From the NCBI GenBank assembly GCA_002151545.1, contig CP021237.1, positions 3,720,001-3,784,000 on the forward strand: a stretch of DNA of 64,000 nt, read 5' to 3'. The stretch comes from Sphingobacteriaceae bacterium GW460-11-11-14-LB5 (GTDB lineage: Bacteria > Bacteroidota > Bacteroidia > Sphingobacteriales > Sphingobacteriaceae). The notes under the pieces were generated by a model. It did no database searches and was not told the DNA's origin. It saw only the letters and a program-made list of their open reading frames with translations. Within the stretch, counting starts at the first letter, position 1. Each line of letters begins with the position of its first letter. Shown here in pieces: positions 55,010 to 64,000 of the stretch. A program made the position numbers and the translations under genes.

Positions 55010-55300
55010 AGTTTTTAGTTTAATTTGTTTGTATTGTTTAAATATTTAAAATATGCTTGATTTATTTTGATAAAAATACGACATAATGTAGTTTTTACAC
55101 TATTAAGTTGAAATATTTTAATAAAAACGAGTAATTTTTATAAAACATACCAAAAAATAACCTCAAAATTAAAAATAACAAAAAATCAGAGCAGTTTTAA
55201 TGCGAGTTTTTGATAAAAACAAAACATACTAGAAATAGCATTTTATATGATTTTACCTAAAATTTATAAAAAATTAGCTAAAAAAATTCACTATTAACCA
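55010..55300. other. AT-rich region upstream of amt
   Basis: Strongly AT-rich, with no gene and no recognisable TAnnTTTG or sigma-54 box. Confidence 0.4.
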
Positions 55301-55328
55301 AAAAACCCATGAAATTTCATGGGTTTTT
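55301..55328 (-). terminator. Terminator after the TIGR01212 gene
   Basis: AAAACCCATGAAA meets its exact complement with no loop spacer (28-bp palindrome including the flanking A/T), 28 bp past the stop. Confidence 0.78.
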
Positions 55329-55355
55329 GTAAAAAATATTAAAAATTTTGTCTTT

Positions 55356-56303
55356 TTAAGAAAAATACGCAGATCCTTGAACAATACCTCTTTTTTCAAT
55401 TTCTTTATCCATATAGGTTTGAATTGCCGATTTGTTAAGCCCCCAGTTAGGTGCAATTAACAAATCCCAGTCAGAAATCCCAAAAAGACGTTGAATAACA
55501 ATATCCGGACGTAAAAGCGGGATTAGTTCGCAAAGTAGATCGGTATACTCCTCAAGTGAGAATAACTTAAATGGCTCTTTTTTGTATTTAGCCCCCATGA
55601 TCGATCCTTCTACTACATGAAGGTGGTGGAATTTAACGAACTTAATCTGAGGAAAACGGTTAATTTCGTGAATATAACCATGCATTTGTTCTCTGGTTTC
55701 CCAGGGGAAGCCAAAAATGGTATGCACACACAGATCGAGCTTACTATCTTTTAACAATTCTACCGCAGCCACAAACTCGCCATGACTACAGCCCCTGTTA
55801 ATCTGATCAAGGGTTTCATCATATATAGATTCCATCCCCATTTCCAAATCTACATCAAAGCGATCGGTATAACTTTCTAATAAAGCTACCTTTTCGGCAT
55901 CGATACAATCAGGACGGGTACCCACGGCAAAACCCACAATATCTTCGGTATTAATCGATAAAGCCTCGTCGTACATCATCTTTAAATAATGTACCGGCGC
56001 ATAAGTATTGGTGTTCGGCTGAAAATAAACAATATACTTATCTGCTTTATAAGAAGTTTTTGCCCTAAACATGCCCTCGGCAAGCTGATCTTTAATATTT
56101 GGATTTTTACGCGAAGGCTCAGGCGTGAAAGAATCTACATTACAATAAGTACATCCACCGTAACCTTTGCTGCCATCGCGATTGGGGCAGGTAAAACCAC
56201 CATCTACAATTACTTTAAACACACGTTGCCCTTTATACTTTTCGCGCAAATGCGTACCGTAATTTTTATACCCCTTGATCCCTGAATCTACAAGTGTTCC
56301 CAT
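55356..56303 (-). CDS. TIGR01212-family radical SAM protein (YhcC-like)
   Basis: A 315-residue radical SAM enzyme of unknown reaction. The iron-sulfur cysteines are in FTCPNRDGSKGYGGCTYC, with the widened first gap typical of YhcC. Further family blocks are YFQPNTNTYAP, VGTRPDC, DLEMGMESIYDETLDQINRGC and HTIFGFPWET. The ATG at 56303 is preferred: the upstream in-frame TTG at 56312 lies in the -7 box. It is likely monocistronic. Confidence 0.9.
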   Translation of the reverse strand: MGTLVDSGIKGYKNYGTHLREKYKGQRVFKVIVDGGFTCPNRDGSKGYGGCTYCNVDSFTPEPSRKNPNIKDQLAEGMFRAKTSYKADKYIVYFQPNTNTYAPVHYLKMMYDEALSINTEDIVGFAVGTRPDCIDAEKVALLESYTDRFDVDLEMGMESIYDETLDQINRGCSHGEFVAAVELLKDSKLDLCVHTIFGFPWETREQMHGYIHEINRFPQIKFVKFHHLHVVEGSIMGAKYKKEPFKLFSLEEYTDLLCELIPLLRPDIVIQRLFGISDWDLLIAPNWGLNKSAIQTYMDKEIEKRGIVQGSAYFS

Positions 56304-56309
56304 TATTTG

Positions 56310-56317
56310 CAAAAATA
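56310..56317 (-). promoter_or_regulatory. -7 box of the TIGR01212 gene, predicted near-leaderless
   Basis: Minus strand TATTTTTG (TAnnTTTG) ends 6 bases before the ATG at 56303. No good -33 element was found. Confidence 0.6.
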
Positions 56318-56362
56318 CGGTTTTTGTTCGAGACGCGAGGTTAGATTTGAGAGATTATACAA

Positions 56363-56416
56363 TTAGGGTTTAGGGTTTAGGGTTTAGGGTTTAGGGTTTA
56401 GGGTTTAGGGTTTAGG
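56363..56416. repeat. Heptanucleotide array (TTTAGGG)
   Basis: Six perfect TTTAGGG units between 56369 and 56410, with partial units at both ends, all in register. Same sequence as the plant-type telomere repeat, surely by coincidence. Confidence 0.95.
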
Positions 56417-56504
56417 TGAAACAATTCCTAATGGCTAATTTTAAAAAACATTAATTTCTTTTTAGAAAAGCAAATCCTGTGTTTCATGGCAGTGTTAGTC
56501 CCGC

Positions 56505-56580
56505 CACATGCTCATACCTGCCCGTTCGTTCAGGCGGGCGCCTGCAGGCCTTAGGCGCAAGGCCAGTATCCGCCATGCCG
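56505..56580. repeat. GC-rich dispersed repeat, copy 2
   Basis: It shares TCATACCTGCCCG, GTTCAGGCGGGCGCCTG and CAGGCCTTA with 19685-19765, then diverges. Confidence 0.72.
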
Positions 56581-56798
56581 GGTTTAAATCAATGAGTTCC
56601 TTGCTCAAAACCAGGCAAATTAAACCAGATGGTAGCGGGCACGGAGTGCAACGAAGTAAAGCGGACAGCGGGGCTTTCGGAACCGATTGACACCGAACAC
56701 TGATTTTCTAATGTAAAACGAGACTTTAGATATGAGATTTAATAGGTAGTTACGAAGAAAAACAAAAAAGCCAATGGCAATGCGATAATTTTTGGCGT
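56581..56798. other. Non-coding stretch
   Basis: It contains GGAGTGCAACGAAGTAAAGC and GACAGCGGGGC, phrases typical of the dispersed repeats in this window. No gene is supported. Confidence 0.4.
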
Positions 56799-56832
56799 AA
56801 AAAAACCTCGCAAGCTTTAAAACCTGCGAGGC
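56799..56832 (-). terminator. Terminator downstream of the first APC permease gene
   Basis: On the minus strand CCTCGCA, a 12-nt loop region, TGCGAGG, then a seven-T run. It lies ~100 bp past the stop. Confidence 0.75.
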
Positions 56833-56858
56833 TTCTGAGTAATTCTTCATTTCGCACC

Positions 56859-56922
56859 GTCATCCTGAACTTGTTTCAGGATCTATCCTATCATTATGAT
56901 GTTGAATTAAATTCAGCAAGAC
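56859..56922. repeat. Dispersed GTCAT/CTGAA element, second copy
   Basis: GTCATCCTGAACTTGTTTCAGGATCTATCC and a mirrored AATTAAATTCAGC part. Related to 6221-6295. Confidence 0.55.
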
Positions 56923-56930
56923 AACCTTGC

Positions 56931-58373
56931 CTAATCCAGCTGTTCTTTTTTATTGATAAAAAAGTAGACCGGCACACCCAGCAAAACAATCACAAGTCCT
57001 GGCCAGGTATATTGTTGTTTATAAATTAAGAGTAAAATGCAAAATGCTGCCCCGATCAATAAGTAAATAATCGGTGTAATTGGATATAACCAGGTTTTAT
57101 AGGGCCTCTCAAGCTTAGGTTGTTTTATCCTTAAATAAATCACGCCAAAAACAGTAATCATATAAAAAAGCACAATCACAAAGGAGATCATATCTAACAG
57201 GTTACCATATTGTCCGCTTAAACATAAAGCAGATGCCCAAATGCCCTGCATCCACAGCGACTTTTCAGGAACTCCATTTTTATTATTTTTAAGTGCTGCT
57301 TTAAAAAACATTCCATCTTTTGCCATGGTTTGAAAAACCCTTGCACCGGCTAACACGATTCCATTAACACAACCAAAAGTAGAAATCATCACCAGCAAGG
57401 CAATTACAATGGTACCAATTCCACTGCCAAAAATTTGCTCTGAAGCGGCAACAGCAACCCGATCGTTAAGGGCAAAAGCAATGCTATCTCTGTTTAGGGT
57501 ATTGAGATAGATAAAATTAACCAATAAATAAAGAATCATAACTGCTGAGGTACCCAAAACCATAGAACGTACTACATTTTTTTTGGGGTTTTCGATTTCT
57601 CCTGAAACAAAAGTTACATTTTCCCAGGCCACGCTCGAGAATACCGAACCGACCATTGCTGCTGCAATCCCCCCCATTATTGTCATACCGGAAATGGATT
57701 CCCAGCCGGATTTCAGGAAATTCCCGCTTGCATCTGTTTTAAGATTATTAAAAGCACTCGATCCAAAACCCAAATTTTCAGCCCAAAAGCTGTTCTTTAC
57801 CAGGAAGAAGCCTAAAATAATTAAACCAATTAAAGCCACAATTTTAGATCCTGTAAAAATATTCTGTAAGATTTTACCACTTTCAACACCTTTTGTGTTG
57901 ATATAAGTTAAAAGCAGAATAACACCAATGGCCAAAATCTGTATCCAGGTAATTTTATAGCCGCCGCTTTGAAAAATTGGAGCTGCATCGTTTAACGCAG
58001 GGATTAGATAGGCTGTAAATTTACCAAAAGCTACAGCTACAGCTGCAATAGTTCCGGTTTGAATGACCGTAAACAAGCCCCAGCCATAAAGAAATCCCAT
58101 CATTTTACCGAAAATCTCTTTCAGATAAGTATACTGCCCACCTGCTTTAGGAAACATAGAAGAAAGTTCGCCATAAGAAATTGCAGCTGCAACCGTCATT
58201 ACTCCGGTTATCACCCATACCACAATCAACCAATAACCAGAACCTAAGTTCCGCATGATATCGGCACTAACAATAAAGATACCGCTTCCGATCATTGAGC
58301 CCATTACCAGCATTGTCGCATCAAAAAGGCTTAATTTTCTTTTAGAAGGCCCATCTTCTTTTTCAATTTTCAT
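56931..58373 (-). CDS. APC-superfamily amino acid permease (LAT-like)
   Basis: A 480-residue inner-membrane transporter with 12 expected helices. The first-helix signature MLVMGSMIGSGIFIV contains the substrate-binding GSGIF stretch. Next come ELSSMFPKAGGQYTYLKEIFG, WENVTFVSGEIENPKKNVVRSM and the tail FFINKKEQLD. It is closest to the LAT/serine-threonine exchanger branch by eye. Substrate is not predictable. It is divergent from the pyrophosphatase gene. Confidence 0.9.
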   Translation of the reverse strand: MKIEKEDGPSKRKLSLFDATMLVMGSMIGSGIFIVSADIMRNLGSGYWLIVVWVITGVMTVAAAISYGELSSMFPKAGGQYTYLKEIFGKMMGFLYGWGLFTVIQTGTIAAVAVAFGKFTAYLIPALNDAAPIFQSGGYKITWIQILAIGVILLLTYINTKGVESGKILQNIFTGSKIVALIGLIILGFFLVKNSFWAENLGFGSSAFNNLKTDASGNFLKSGWESISGMTIMGGIAAAMVGSVFSSVAWENVTFVSGEIENPKKNVVRSMVLGTSAVMILYLLVNFIYLNTLNRDSIAFALNDRVAVAASEQIFGSGIGTIVIALLVMISTFGCVNGIVLAGARVFQTMAKDGMFFKAALKNNKNGVPEKSLWMQGIWASALCLSGQYGNLLDMISFVIVLFYMITVFGVIYLRIKQPKLERPYKTWLYPITPIIYLLIGAAFCILLLIYKQQYTWPGLVIVLLGVPVYFFINKKEQLD

Positions 58374-58645
58374 TTTTAGTTGAGTTTAGTTTGTGGCTAA
58401 TTTATTTAAAAAAAAGAAATTAGGCGTGCTTACCCTGTATTATTTTAATGCTGCGAATTTTTATTTGCCCTGATCATGAAAATTTTAATCACAAGAAAAA
58501 TATTTTATTATCTTGCTAGCTATAAGTACGTAGTTTGGGGAGAGACGTTTGGCGCTTAGTGTTTGAGATAAACTAAACAATTAACCGATTTATACAGTTC
58601 ACCAATAAACAACATAATAACCAAATATAAAACCAATTATTAACT

Positions 58646-60892
58646 ATGGATTTTTTACAAAACAATTTAATTTACTGTATCCCGGCCCTGGGCCTTGTCG
58701 GGATTATAGTTATGATGATTAAAAGCGCCTGGGTAAACAAGCAGGATGCAGGTGATAAAAACATGCAGGAACTTGCCGGCTATATAGCCGATGGCGCCAT
58801 GGCCTTCTTAAAAGCCGAATGGAGAGTATTAAGCATTTTTGCTGTTTTTACGGCTGCGCTTCTGGCCTACTCGGGAACCATTACCGAAATTAAAGGTGTT
58901 CCGATGCATTCGAGCTGGATTATCTCTATCTCTTTTATTATAGGAGCGGTATTTTCTGCAACTGCAGGTTATATCGGAATGAAATCGGCCACTAAGGCGA
59001 ATGTTAGAACCACACAGGCGGCCAGAACCAGTTTAAAACAAGCATTGAAAGTTTCGTTTACCGGCGGTACCGTAATGGGCTTAGGTGTAGCTGGCCTTGC
59101 TGTTTTAGGTTTGGGTGGCTTATTTATTGTGTTTTTAAAACATTTTAACGTTGTATCTGTAAACAGCGTTGAAATGAAAACGGCTATAGAAGTTTTAACT
59201 GGTTTTTCTTTAGGTGCAGAATCTATTGCTTTATTCGCCCGTGTTGGTGGTGGTATTTACACCAAAGCTGCCGATGTTGGTGCAGATTTAGTGGGTAAAG
59301 TTGAAGCCGGGATTCCTGAAGATGATGTACGCAACCCGGCAACTATTGCCGATAACGTGGGTGATAATGTGGGTGATGTTGCCGGTATGGGCGCCGATTT
59401 ATTTGGCTCATATGTGGCAACCATATTGGCCACCATGGTTTTAGGACAGGAAATTGATGTAAAAGACAATTTTGGAGGCATGTCTCCTATCCTCTTGCCG
59501 ATGGTCATCTGCGGATTGGGTATTATATTTTCGATTATCGGAACCTGGTTTGTAACCATAAAAGATGAAAAATCGAACGTACAAACCGCTTTAAATTTAG
59601 GTAACTGGTCATCAATCCTGATTACGGCAGTTGCTTCATTTTTTATTGTGAAATGGATGTTACCAGAAACCCTTAACCTACGTGGTTATGAGTTTTCGAG
59701 TATAAATGTATTCTATGCCATTATTGTGGGTTTGGTAGTGGGTACCATTATGAGTCTTGTTACCGAGTATTTTACGGCAATGGGCAAAGGACCTGTAAAT
59801 TCTATTATCCAGCAATCGTCAACAGGGCATGCTACCAATATTATTGCAGGTTTAGCGGTTGGAATGAAATCGACCGTGATTCCGATTTTGGTATTGGCCG
59901 GAGGGATTATGTTATCTTATCATTTTGCAGGTTTATATGGCGTGGCAATTGCCGCAGCAGGGATGATGGCCACTACGGCGATGCAATTGGCGATTGATGC
60001 TTTCGGACCAATTGCAGATAATGCAGGCGGTATTGCCGAAATGAGTCAGTTGCCACCAGAAGTACGTGAGCGTACCGATAATTTAGACGCGGTTGGAAAT
60101 ACAACTGCTGCCACGGGTAAAGGATTTGCGATTGCATCTGCAGCATTAACCTCTCTGGCATTATTTGCCGCTTTTGTAGGTATTGCGGGCATTACAGCAA
60201 TCGATATTTATAAAGCTCCGGTTCTTGCCGGTTTGTTTGTAGGTGGTATGATCCCTTTTATCTTTTCGGCGCTTTGTATCCAGGCAGTGGGTAAAGCGGC
60301 TATGGACATGGTACAGGAAGTTCGCCGCCAGTTTAGAGAAATTCCGGGCATTATGGAATATAAAGCCAAACCAGAGTATGAAAAATGTGTAGCCATTTCT
60401 ACCAAAGCCTCTATCCGCGAAATGATGATGCCAGGCGCTATCGCCTTAATTACGCCGATTATTGTCGGTTTTACTTTCGGTCCTGAAGTTTTGGGTGGAT
60501 TATTAGCCGGAGTAACGGTTACGGGTGTATTAATGGGTATCTTCCAAAGTAATGCAGGCGGCGCCTGGGATAATGCCAAAAAATCTTTTGAGCAGGGTGT
60601 AATGATTAATGGCGAAATGCACTACAAAAAATCAGAACCACATAAAGCTTCTGTAACTGGCGATACTGTTGGAGACCCTTTTAAAGATACTTCGGGCCCT
60701 TCAATGAACATTTTAATCAAATTAATGTCTATTGTTTCACTAGTTATTGCTCCATACATCGCAGTTAAGGCAATTGCAGGCGAACACAAGCTAGAAGTTC
60801 GAAAAGAAATCAGAATTGAGCAAAAAACGGATAGTTTAGGACATAATATTGCCGATACTTTAATAAACACTACCGATACCTTAAGCCGTTAG
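58646..60892 (+). CDS. hppA: Membrane pyrophosphatase, K+-dependent Na+-pumping type
   Basis: A 748-residue integral membrane enzyme that hydrolyses pyrophosphate and exports cations. Catalytic motifs: DVGADLVGKVEAGIPEDDVRNPATIADNVGDNVGD and, later, DNAGGIAEM and GDTVGDPFKDTSGPSMNIL. The position that sets potassium dependence reads GNTTAATGKG: Ala with a following Gly marks the K+-dependent class, whereas Lys/Thr would mark the independent one. That class includes Na+ pumps. It is full length, and a terminator follows. Confidence 0.94.
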   Translation: MDFLQNNLIYCIPALGLVGIIVMMIKSAWVNKQDAGDKNMQELAGYIADGAMAFLKAEWRVLSIFAVFTAALLAYSGTITEIKGVPMHSSWIISISFIIGAVFSATAGYIGMKSATKANVRTTQAARTSLKQALKVSFTGGTVMGLGVAGLAVLGLGGLFIVFLKHFNVVSVNSVEMKTAIEVLTGFSLGAESIALFARVGGGIYTKAADVGADLVGKVEAGIPEDDVRNPATIADNVGDNVGDVAGMGADLFGSYVATILATMVLGQEIDVKDNFGGMSPILLPMVICGLGIIFSIIGTWFVTIKDEKSNVQTALNLGNWSSILITAVASFFIVKWMLPETLNLRGYEFSSINVFYAIIVGLVVGTIMSLVTEYFTAMGKGPVNSIIQQSSTGHATNIIAGLAVGMKSTVIPILVLAGGIMLSYHFAGLYGVAIAAAGMMATTAMQLAIDAFGPIADNAGGIAEMSQLPPEVRERTDNLDAVGNTTAATGKGFAIASAALTSLALFAAFVGIAGITAIDIYKAPVLAGLFVGGMIPFIFSALCIQAVGKAAMDMVQEVRRQFREIPGIMEYKAKPEYEKCVAISTKASIREMMMPGAIALITPIIVGFTFGPEVLGGLLAGVTVTGVLMGIFQSNAGGAWDNAKKSFEQGVMINGEMHYKKSEPHKASVTGDTVGDPFKDTSGPSMNILIKLMSIVSLVIAPYIAVKAIAGEHKLEVRKEIRIEQKTDSLGHNIADTLINTTDTLSR

Positions 60893-60916
60893 TTGTAAAA
60901 TCATAGATATAATAAA

Positions 60917-60957
60917 AGTAAAAGGGATTTTTAACCAAAATCCCTTTTACTTTTCCG
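60917..60957 (+). terminator. hppA terminator
   Basis: AGTAAAAGGGATTTT, a 5-nt loop, and the exact complement AAAATCCCTTTTACT, followed by a T-rich tail. Confidence 0.87.
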
Positions 60958-60968
60958 TAATTTTTAAT

Positions 60969-60976
60969 TACGTTTG
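60969..60976 (+). promoter_or_regulatory. -7 box for the second APC permease gene
   Basis: TACGTTTG (TAnnTTTG), with a predicted start near 60982 and a ~26-nt leader. No TTG at -33. Confidence 0.5.
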
Positions 60977-61007
60977 GGGCTGAATTAATCTAAACAAAAA
61001 CTATAAT

Positions 61008-62483
61008 ATGGGTTTATTTACTAAAAAGCCAATGCATCTATTGCTTGAAGAAGCAGGTGATTCAGGCAAAGGCTTAAAGCGCACACTTAGTGCAGGTGCA
61101 TTAGTTGCATTAGGTGTTGGGGCTATTATTGGTGCCGGACTATTTGTTCGTACGGCTGCTGCAGCCGCTCAAAATGCTGGTCCATCAGTTACAATCGGTT
61201 TTATAATAGCGGCAATAGGCTGTGCTTTGGCAGGCTTATGTTACGCTGAGCTCTCTTCTTCTATTCCAATCTCTGGTAGTGCATATACTTATACTTATGC
61301 CACCATGGGCGAGTTAATGGCCTGGGTTATTGGCTGGGATTTGGTGTTAGAATATGCTGTTGGTGCTGCTACTGTAGGTATTGCCTGGAGTGAATATTTG
61401 AATAAACTACTGGTCGAAGTATTACATACCTCACCCATACCCTACGAGTGGTGCCACTCACCTTTCCAATCGCATCCTGATGGTACCGTAAATGGAATCA
61501 TGAACCTTCCTGCTTTGTTTATTGTAGGTTTGTTAAGTTTACTTTTAATTAAAGGAACATCAGAATCTGCTTTTGTAAACGGTTTAATCGTAATTACCAA
61601 AGTGGGTATCGTGATCTTAATTATTGTTTTAGGATGGGGTTTTATAAACGAATCTAATCACCATCCATATATTCCAGCTGCTACAACTTATGTAGATCAT
61701 GCAGGTATTAGCCATAGCTTTGGAGGTTTCTGGGGTGTTATTGGCGCTGCCGGAACGGTGTTCTTCGCCTTTATCGGTTTTGATGCCGTAAGTACTGCCG
61801 CTCAGGAAACTAAAAACCCTAAAACTGCAATGCCAATTGGTATTTTAGGATCATTAGCCGTTTGTACGGTATTATATATCTTATTCGCACACGTTTTAAC
61901 AGGAATTGCACCAGTTGAGTTTTTCAGAACCAAAGGTGGTGAAGCATCTGTAGTAGCTGCAATCAGCGAATACATGACCGGATATTCATGGTTATCTAAA
62001 TTAGTAACCGTAGCTATTCTAGCAGGTTTCTCTTCTGTAATTCTGGTAATGTTATTGGGCCAAAGCCGTGTATTTTATTCAATGAGTAAAGATGGTTTAT
62101 TGCCTAAAATGTTCAGTGATTTACACCCGAAATTTAAAACACCTTATAAAGCAAACTTAGTGATCCTGATTATTGTAGGTTTATTTGCTGCATTTATCCC
62201 TGGTGACGTTGTTGGTGATATGACCAGTATCGGTACGTTATTTGCATTTATGCTGGTTTGTGTGGCGGTAATTATCTTAAGAAAAACTGATCCGGATCTT
62301 CCTCGTCAGTTTAAAACACCTTGGGTACCTTTAATTCCAATTTTGGGTGTTGTTGCCTGTGGTTTAATGATCCTTGGTTTAGGCTGGACAAACTGGTTAA
62401 GGTTATTTGGCTGGTTAGCACTAGGATTTATCATTTACTTCGGATACAGTAAAAAGAATTCACATTTGAAAGACGTTAAATAA
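61008..62483 (+). CDS. APC-family amino acid permease (cationic amino acid transporter-like)
   Basis: A 491-residue transporter resembling the YfnA/CAT branch: LGVGAIIGAGLFVRTA as helix one, CYAELSSSIPISGSAYTYTYATMGELMAWVIGWDLVLEYAVG, FIGFDAVSTAAQETKNPKTAMPIGI, RVFYSMSKDGLLPKMF and PRQFKTPWVPLIPILG. Twelve helices are expected. It differs from the permease at 56931 in subfamily. It is flanked by terminators, so transcribed alone. Confidence 0.92.
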   Translation: MGLFTKKPMHLLLEEAGDSGKGLKRTLSAGALVALGVGAIIGAGLFVRTAAAAAQNAGPSVTIGFIIAAIGCALAGLCYAELSSSIPISGSAYTYTYATMGELMAWVIGWDLVLEYAVGAATVGIAWSEYLNKLLVEVLHTSPIPYEWCHSPFQSHPDGTVNGIMNLPALFIVGLLSLLLIKGTSESAFVNGLIVITKVGIVILIIVLGWGFINESNHHPYIPAATTYVDHAGISHSFGGFWGVIGAAGTVFFAFIGFDAVSTAAQETKNPKTAMPIGILGSLAVCTVLYILFAHVLTGIAPVEFFRTKGGEASVVAAISEYMTGYSWLSKLVTVAILAGFSSVILVMLLGQSRVFYSMSKDGLLPKMFSDLHPKFKTPYKANLVILIIVGLFAAFIPGDVVGDMTSIGTLFAFMLVCVAVIILRKTDPDLPRQFKTPWVPLIPILGVVACGLMILGLGWTNWLRLFGWLALGFIIYFGYSKKNSHLKDVK

Positions 62484-62504
62484 GTTATATTTTCAAAAAA
62501 ATAA

Positions 62505-62533
62505 AAGCCCCGGCCAAAAGTCGGGGCTTTTTT
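62505..62533 (+). terminator. Terminator of the second APC permease gene
   Basis: AAAAGCCCCG and CGGGGCTTTTTT with a 9-nt loop. Confidence 0.88.
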
Positions 62534-62557
62534 ATGTTAAATAATTGTTAATAAAGC

Positions 62558-62565
62558 TACCTTTG
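62558..62565 (+). promoter_or_regulatory. -7 box of the porin gene
   Basis: TACCTTTG (TAnnTTTG). The ATG at 62581 follows 15 bp later. An in-frame TTG at 62545 lies upstream of this box and is rejected as the start. Confidence 0.65.
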
Positions 62566-62580
62566 CAAAAAATTGATAAC

Positions 62581-63912
62581 ATGTGCCGCAATTCTGCCAA
62601 AATTAAAAGCGTTTATTTCTCCTTAACCATTGTTTTACTATTCATTTCCGCTACAGGATATGCTCAAAGAACAATTAATGATGTAATGGATTCTACCACG
62701 GTAAACCATTTGCTCATTATTTCGAAGAAATATGGATCCTTATCTTTTAGTGGCTATTTACAACCACAGTTTCAATTGGCGCAATCGAACGGCACTCAGG
62801 CAGAATATCAGGGTGGTAACTTTGGCGAGTATACCAATAATCGGTTTAGGTTAAGAAGAGGGCGTTTAAGAGCAGATTATATGATGTTAACCGATGATGG
62901 AAGTCCTTCTACCTATTTTGTGCTTCAGTTTGACGGAACAGAACAGGGCGTAGCCATTCGGGATTTCTGGGGACGTTACTATGAGAATAAATGGAAAATA
63001 CTGGCAGTAACTTTAGGGCTTTCAGGACGCCCGTTTGGGAATGAATTGCAATTATCTTCTTCAGTAAGGGAAGCGCCAGAGCGTGGCCGGATGTCGCAGA
63101 TTTTAATGAAAACAGAACGTGATCTGGGAGTTACCTTTACTTTAAATCCACGGTGGAAAAACGCCAGATTGAAAAATTTTGTTTTCGATTTTGGTATTTA
63201 CAACGGACAGGGACTAGCCGGTAGCGGAGAATTTGATAACAGTAAAGATTTTATCTTCAGGTTAAGCCACAAAACCTATGCCTTTAAAAACTTTACTATA
63301 GCTGGTGGCATCAGTACTTTACAGGGTGGCTTAAATCACCGTTTGCCCGTAAGTTATAAAATGGATAGAATCAACGATCAATGGAAAATGGTTAAGGATT
63401 CGTCAACTTCAACGATCAATAAGGTTGCCCCACGGAGGTATTATGGTGCCGATATCCAGCTTGCTACCAAAACGAAGAGCTGGAAATCGGAGTTAAGGGC
63501 AGAAGTGGTATCAGGTTTGCAAACAGGCACTTCAACCACATCAACTACACCGGGCTCCTATCCTGTTGATAGTAAATCAATAGCGCTACCATATTATACC
63601 CGTACCTTTAATGGTGCCTATCTTACCTTTGTACAAACCTTAAATAGTACCGACAATCAGCTGATTTTAAAATACGACTGGTATGACCCGAATTCAAAGG
63701 TAAAAGGACTTGATATATCCAGCGCCCAGGGACTTTCTCCGGCCGATGTCCGTTTTGATACTTTTGGCTTTGGTTTCCTACATCACTTTAACCCACATTT
63801 TAAAGCGGTGCTTTATTACGATATCATTAAAAATGAATCGACCCAAATTCAGGGCTACACCACTGATAGAAAAGACAATGTACTCACCTTAAGAACACAA
63901 TTCTATTTCTAA
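62581..63912 (+). CDS. Porin of the phosphate-selective O/P type
   Basis: A 443-residue outer-membrane barrel. The signal peptide ends TGYAQR. The body begins with LSFSGYLQPQFQLAQ, then NNRFRLRRGRLRADYMM, which is the Arg-rich strand of the OprO/P family, and SGRPFGNELQLSSSVREAPERGRMSQIL. The terminal strand ends LRTQFYF with aromatic residues. Family membership does not prove phosphate specificity. A promoter box lies 15 bp upstream of the start. Confidence 0.85.
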   Translation: MCRNSAKIKSVYFSLTIVLLFISATGYAQRTINDVMDSTTVNHLLIISKKYGSLSFSGYLQPQFQLAQSNGTQAEYQGGNFGEYTNNRFRLRRGRLRADYMMLTDDGSPSTYFVLQFDGTEQGVAIRDFWGRYYENKWKILAVTLGLSGRPFGNELQLSSSVREAPERGRMSQILMKTERDLGVTFTLNPRWKNARLKNFVFDFGIYNGQGLAGSGEFDNSKDFIFRLSHKTYAFKNFTIAGGISTLQGGLNHRLPVSYKMDRINDQWKMVKDSSTSTINKVAPRRYYGADIQLATKTKSWKSELRAEVVSGLQTGTSTTSTTPGSYPVDSKSIALPYYTRTFNGAYLTFVQTLNSTDNQLILKYDWYDPNSKVKGLDISSAQGLSPADVRFDTFGFGFLHHFNPHFKAVLYYDIIKNESTQIQGYTTDRKDNVLTLRTQFYF

Positions 63913-63951
63913 TAAATAATTGCACAATTGAGGAATTGATACAAATTCCGC

Positions 63952-63959
63952 TACCTTTG
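63952..63959 (+). promoter_or_regulatory. -7 box of the last, partial gene
   Basis: TACCTTTG, with a TTG 21 bp upstream (63928-63930). Confidence 0.55.
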
Positions 63960-63976
63960 CTTAAAATTGTCCCGCT

Positions 63977-64000
63977 ATGAAATTCGATTTTATGACGTTC
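63977..64000 (+). CDS. Start of an unidentified gene, cut by the window end
   Basis: Eight residues are visible (MKFDFMTF) after a plausible promoter. Too short to assign. Confidence 0.5.

Noticed and set aside
62545..62580. Upstream TTG start for the last porin
   Set aside because: It precedes the TACCTTTG box; the signal peptide begins at the ATG at 62581.

Overview
The window comes from a Bacteroidota chromosome, most likely Sphingobacteriaceae and Pedobacter-like. The reasons are SusC/SusD and other TonB-linked receptors, a PafA-type phosphatase, a fused isobutyryl-CoA mutase, a PorD-like DUF4835 protein, low GC, and repeated use of the Bacteroidota promoter form TTG-N19-TAnnTTTG. Family names were assigned by reading translations; no database search was run.

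Layout. 1-7.4 kb: 3' part of a PafA-like alkaline phosphatase, a VOC protein, fused IcmF with an abutting metallo-beta-lactamase-fold protein, and an acyl-ACP desaturase. 7.4-14.4 kb: tandem repeats, then a complete leftward rRNA operon (16S, tRNA-Ile, tRNA-Ala, 23S, 5S) with three well-matched tandem promoters upstream. 14.5-27.4 kb: two apparently identical IS110-family elements in inverted orientation, flanking bamD, rpoZ, coaBC, a PorD-like gene, a BlaI/BlaR1-type module and recN. 26.0-29.4 kb: a head-to-tail duplicated ~362-bp non-coding unit, one copy split by the IS, lying between two paralogous secreted proteins. 29.5-36 kb: radical SAM protein, ATP-grasp enzyme, CAP-domain lipoprotein, ClpC and a BLUF photoreceptor. 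36.2-41 kb: a SusC/SusD pair with two LacI-type palindromes upstream. 41.4-64 kb: EttA, two small membrane proteins under a pair of palindromes, an SGNH hydrolase, an outer-membrane barrel protein, a half-size DUF1456 protein, a DEAD-box helicase, a YkuK-like protein, an SRPBCC protein, a DUF4468 protein, an OmpL-like porin with an ammonium transporter, a TIGR01212 radical SAM protein, two APC permeases, a membrane pyrophosphatase and a phosphate-selective-type porin.

How genes work together. BamD, omega, CoaBC and the PorD-like protein form a close or overlapping rightward run, with recN further on; the BlaI/BlaR1 module and repeats sit between. BlaI probably represses its own operon through two operators around the promoter. 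The porin and Amt genes are adjacent and probably serve nitrogen uptake.

The strongest discovery is in the IS110 copies. The ~220-bp left-end non-coding region has its own promoter and encodes a predicted ~160-nt bridge RNA with two stem-loops. Four short segments in those loops match, in the right orientation, the left target, right target, left donor and right donor. The second copy of the 362-bp unit supplies the empty site needed to set the element ends.
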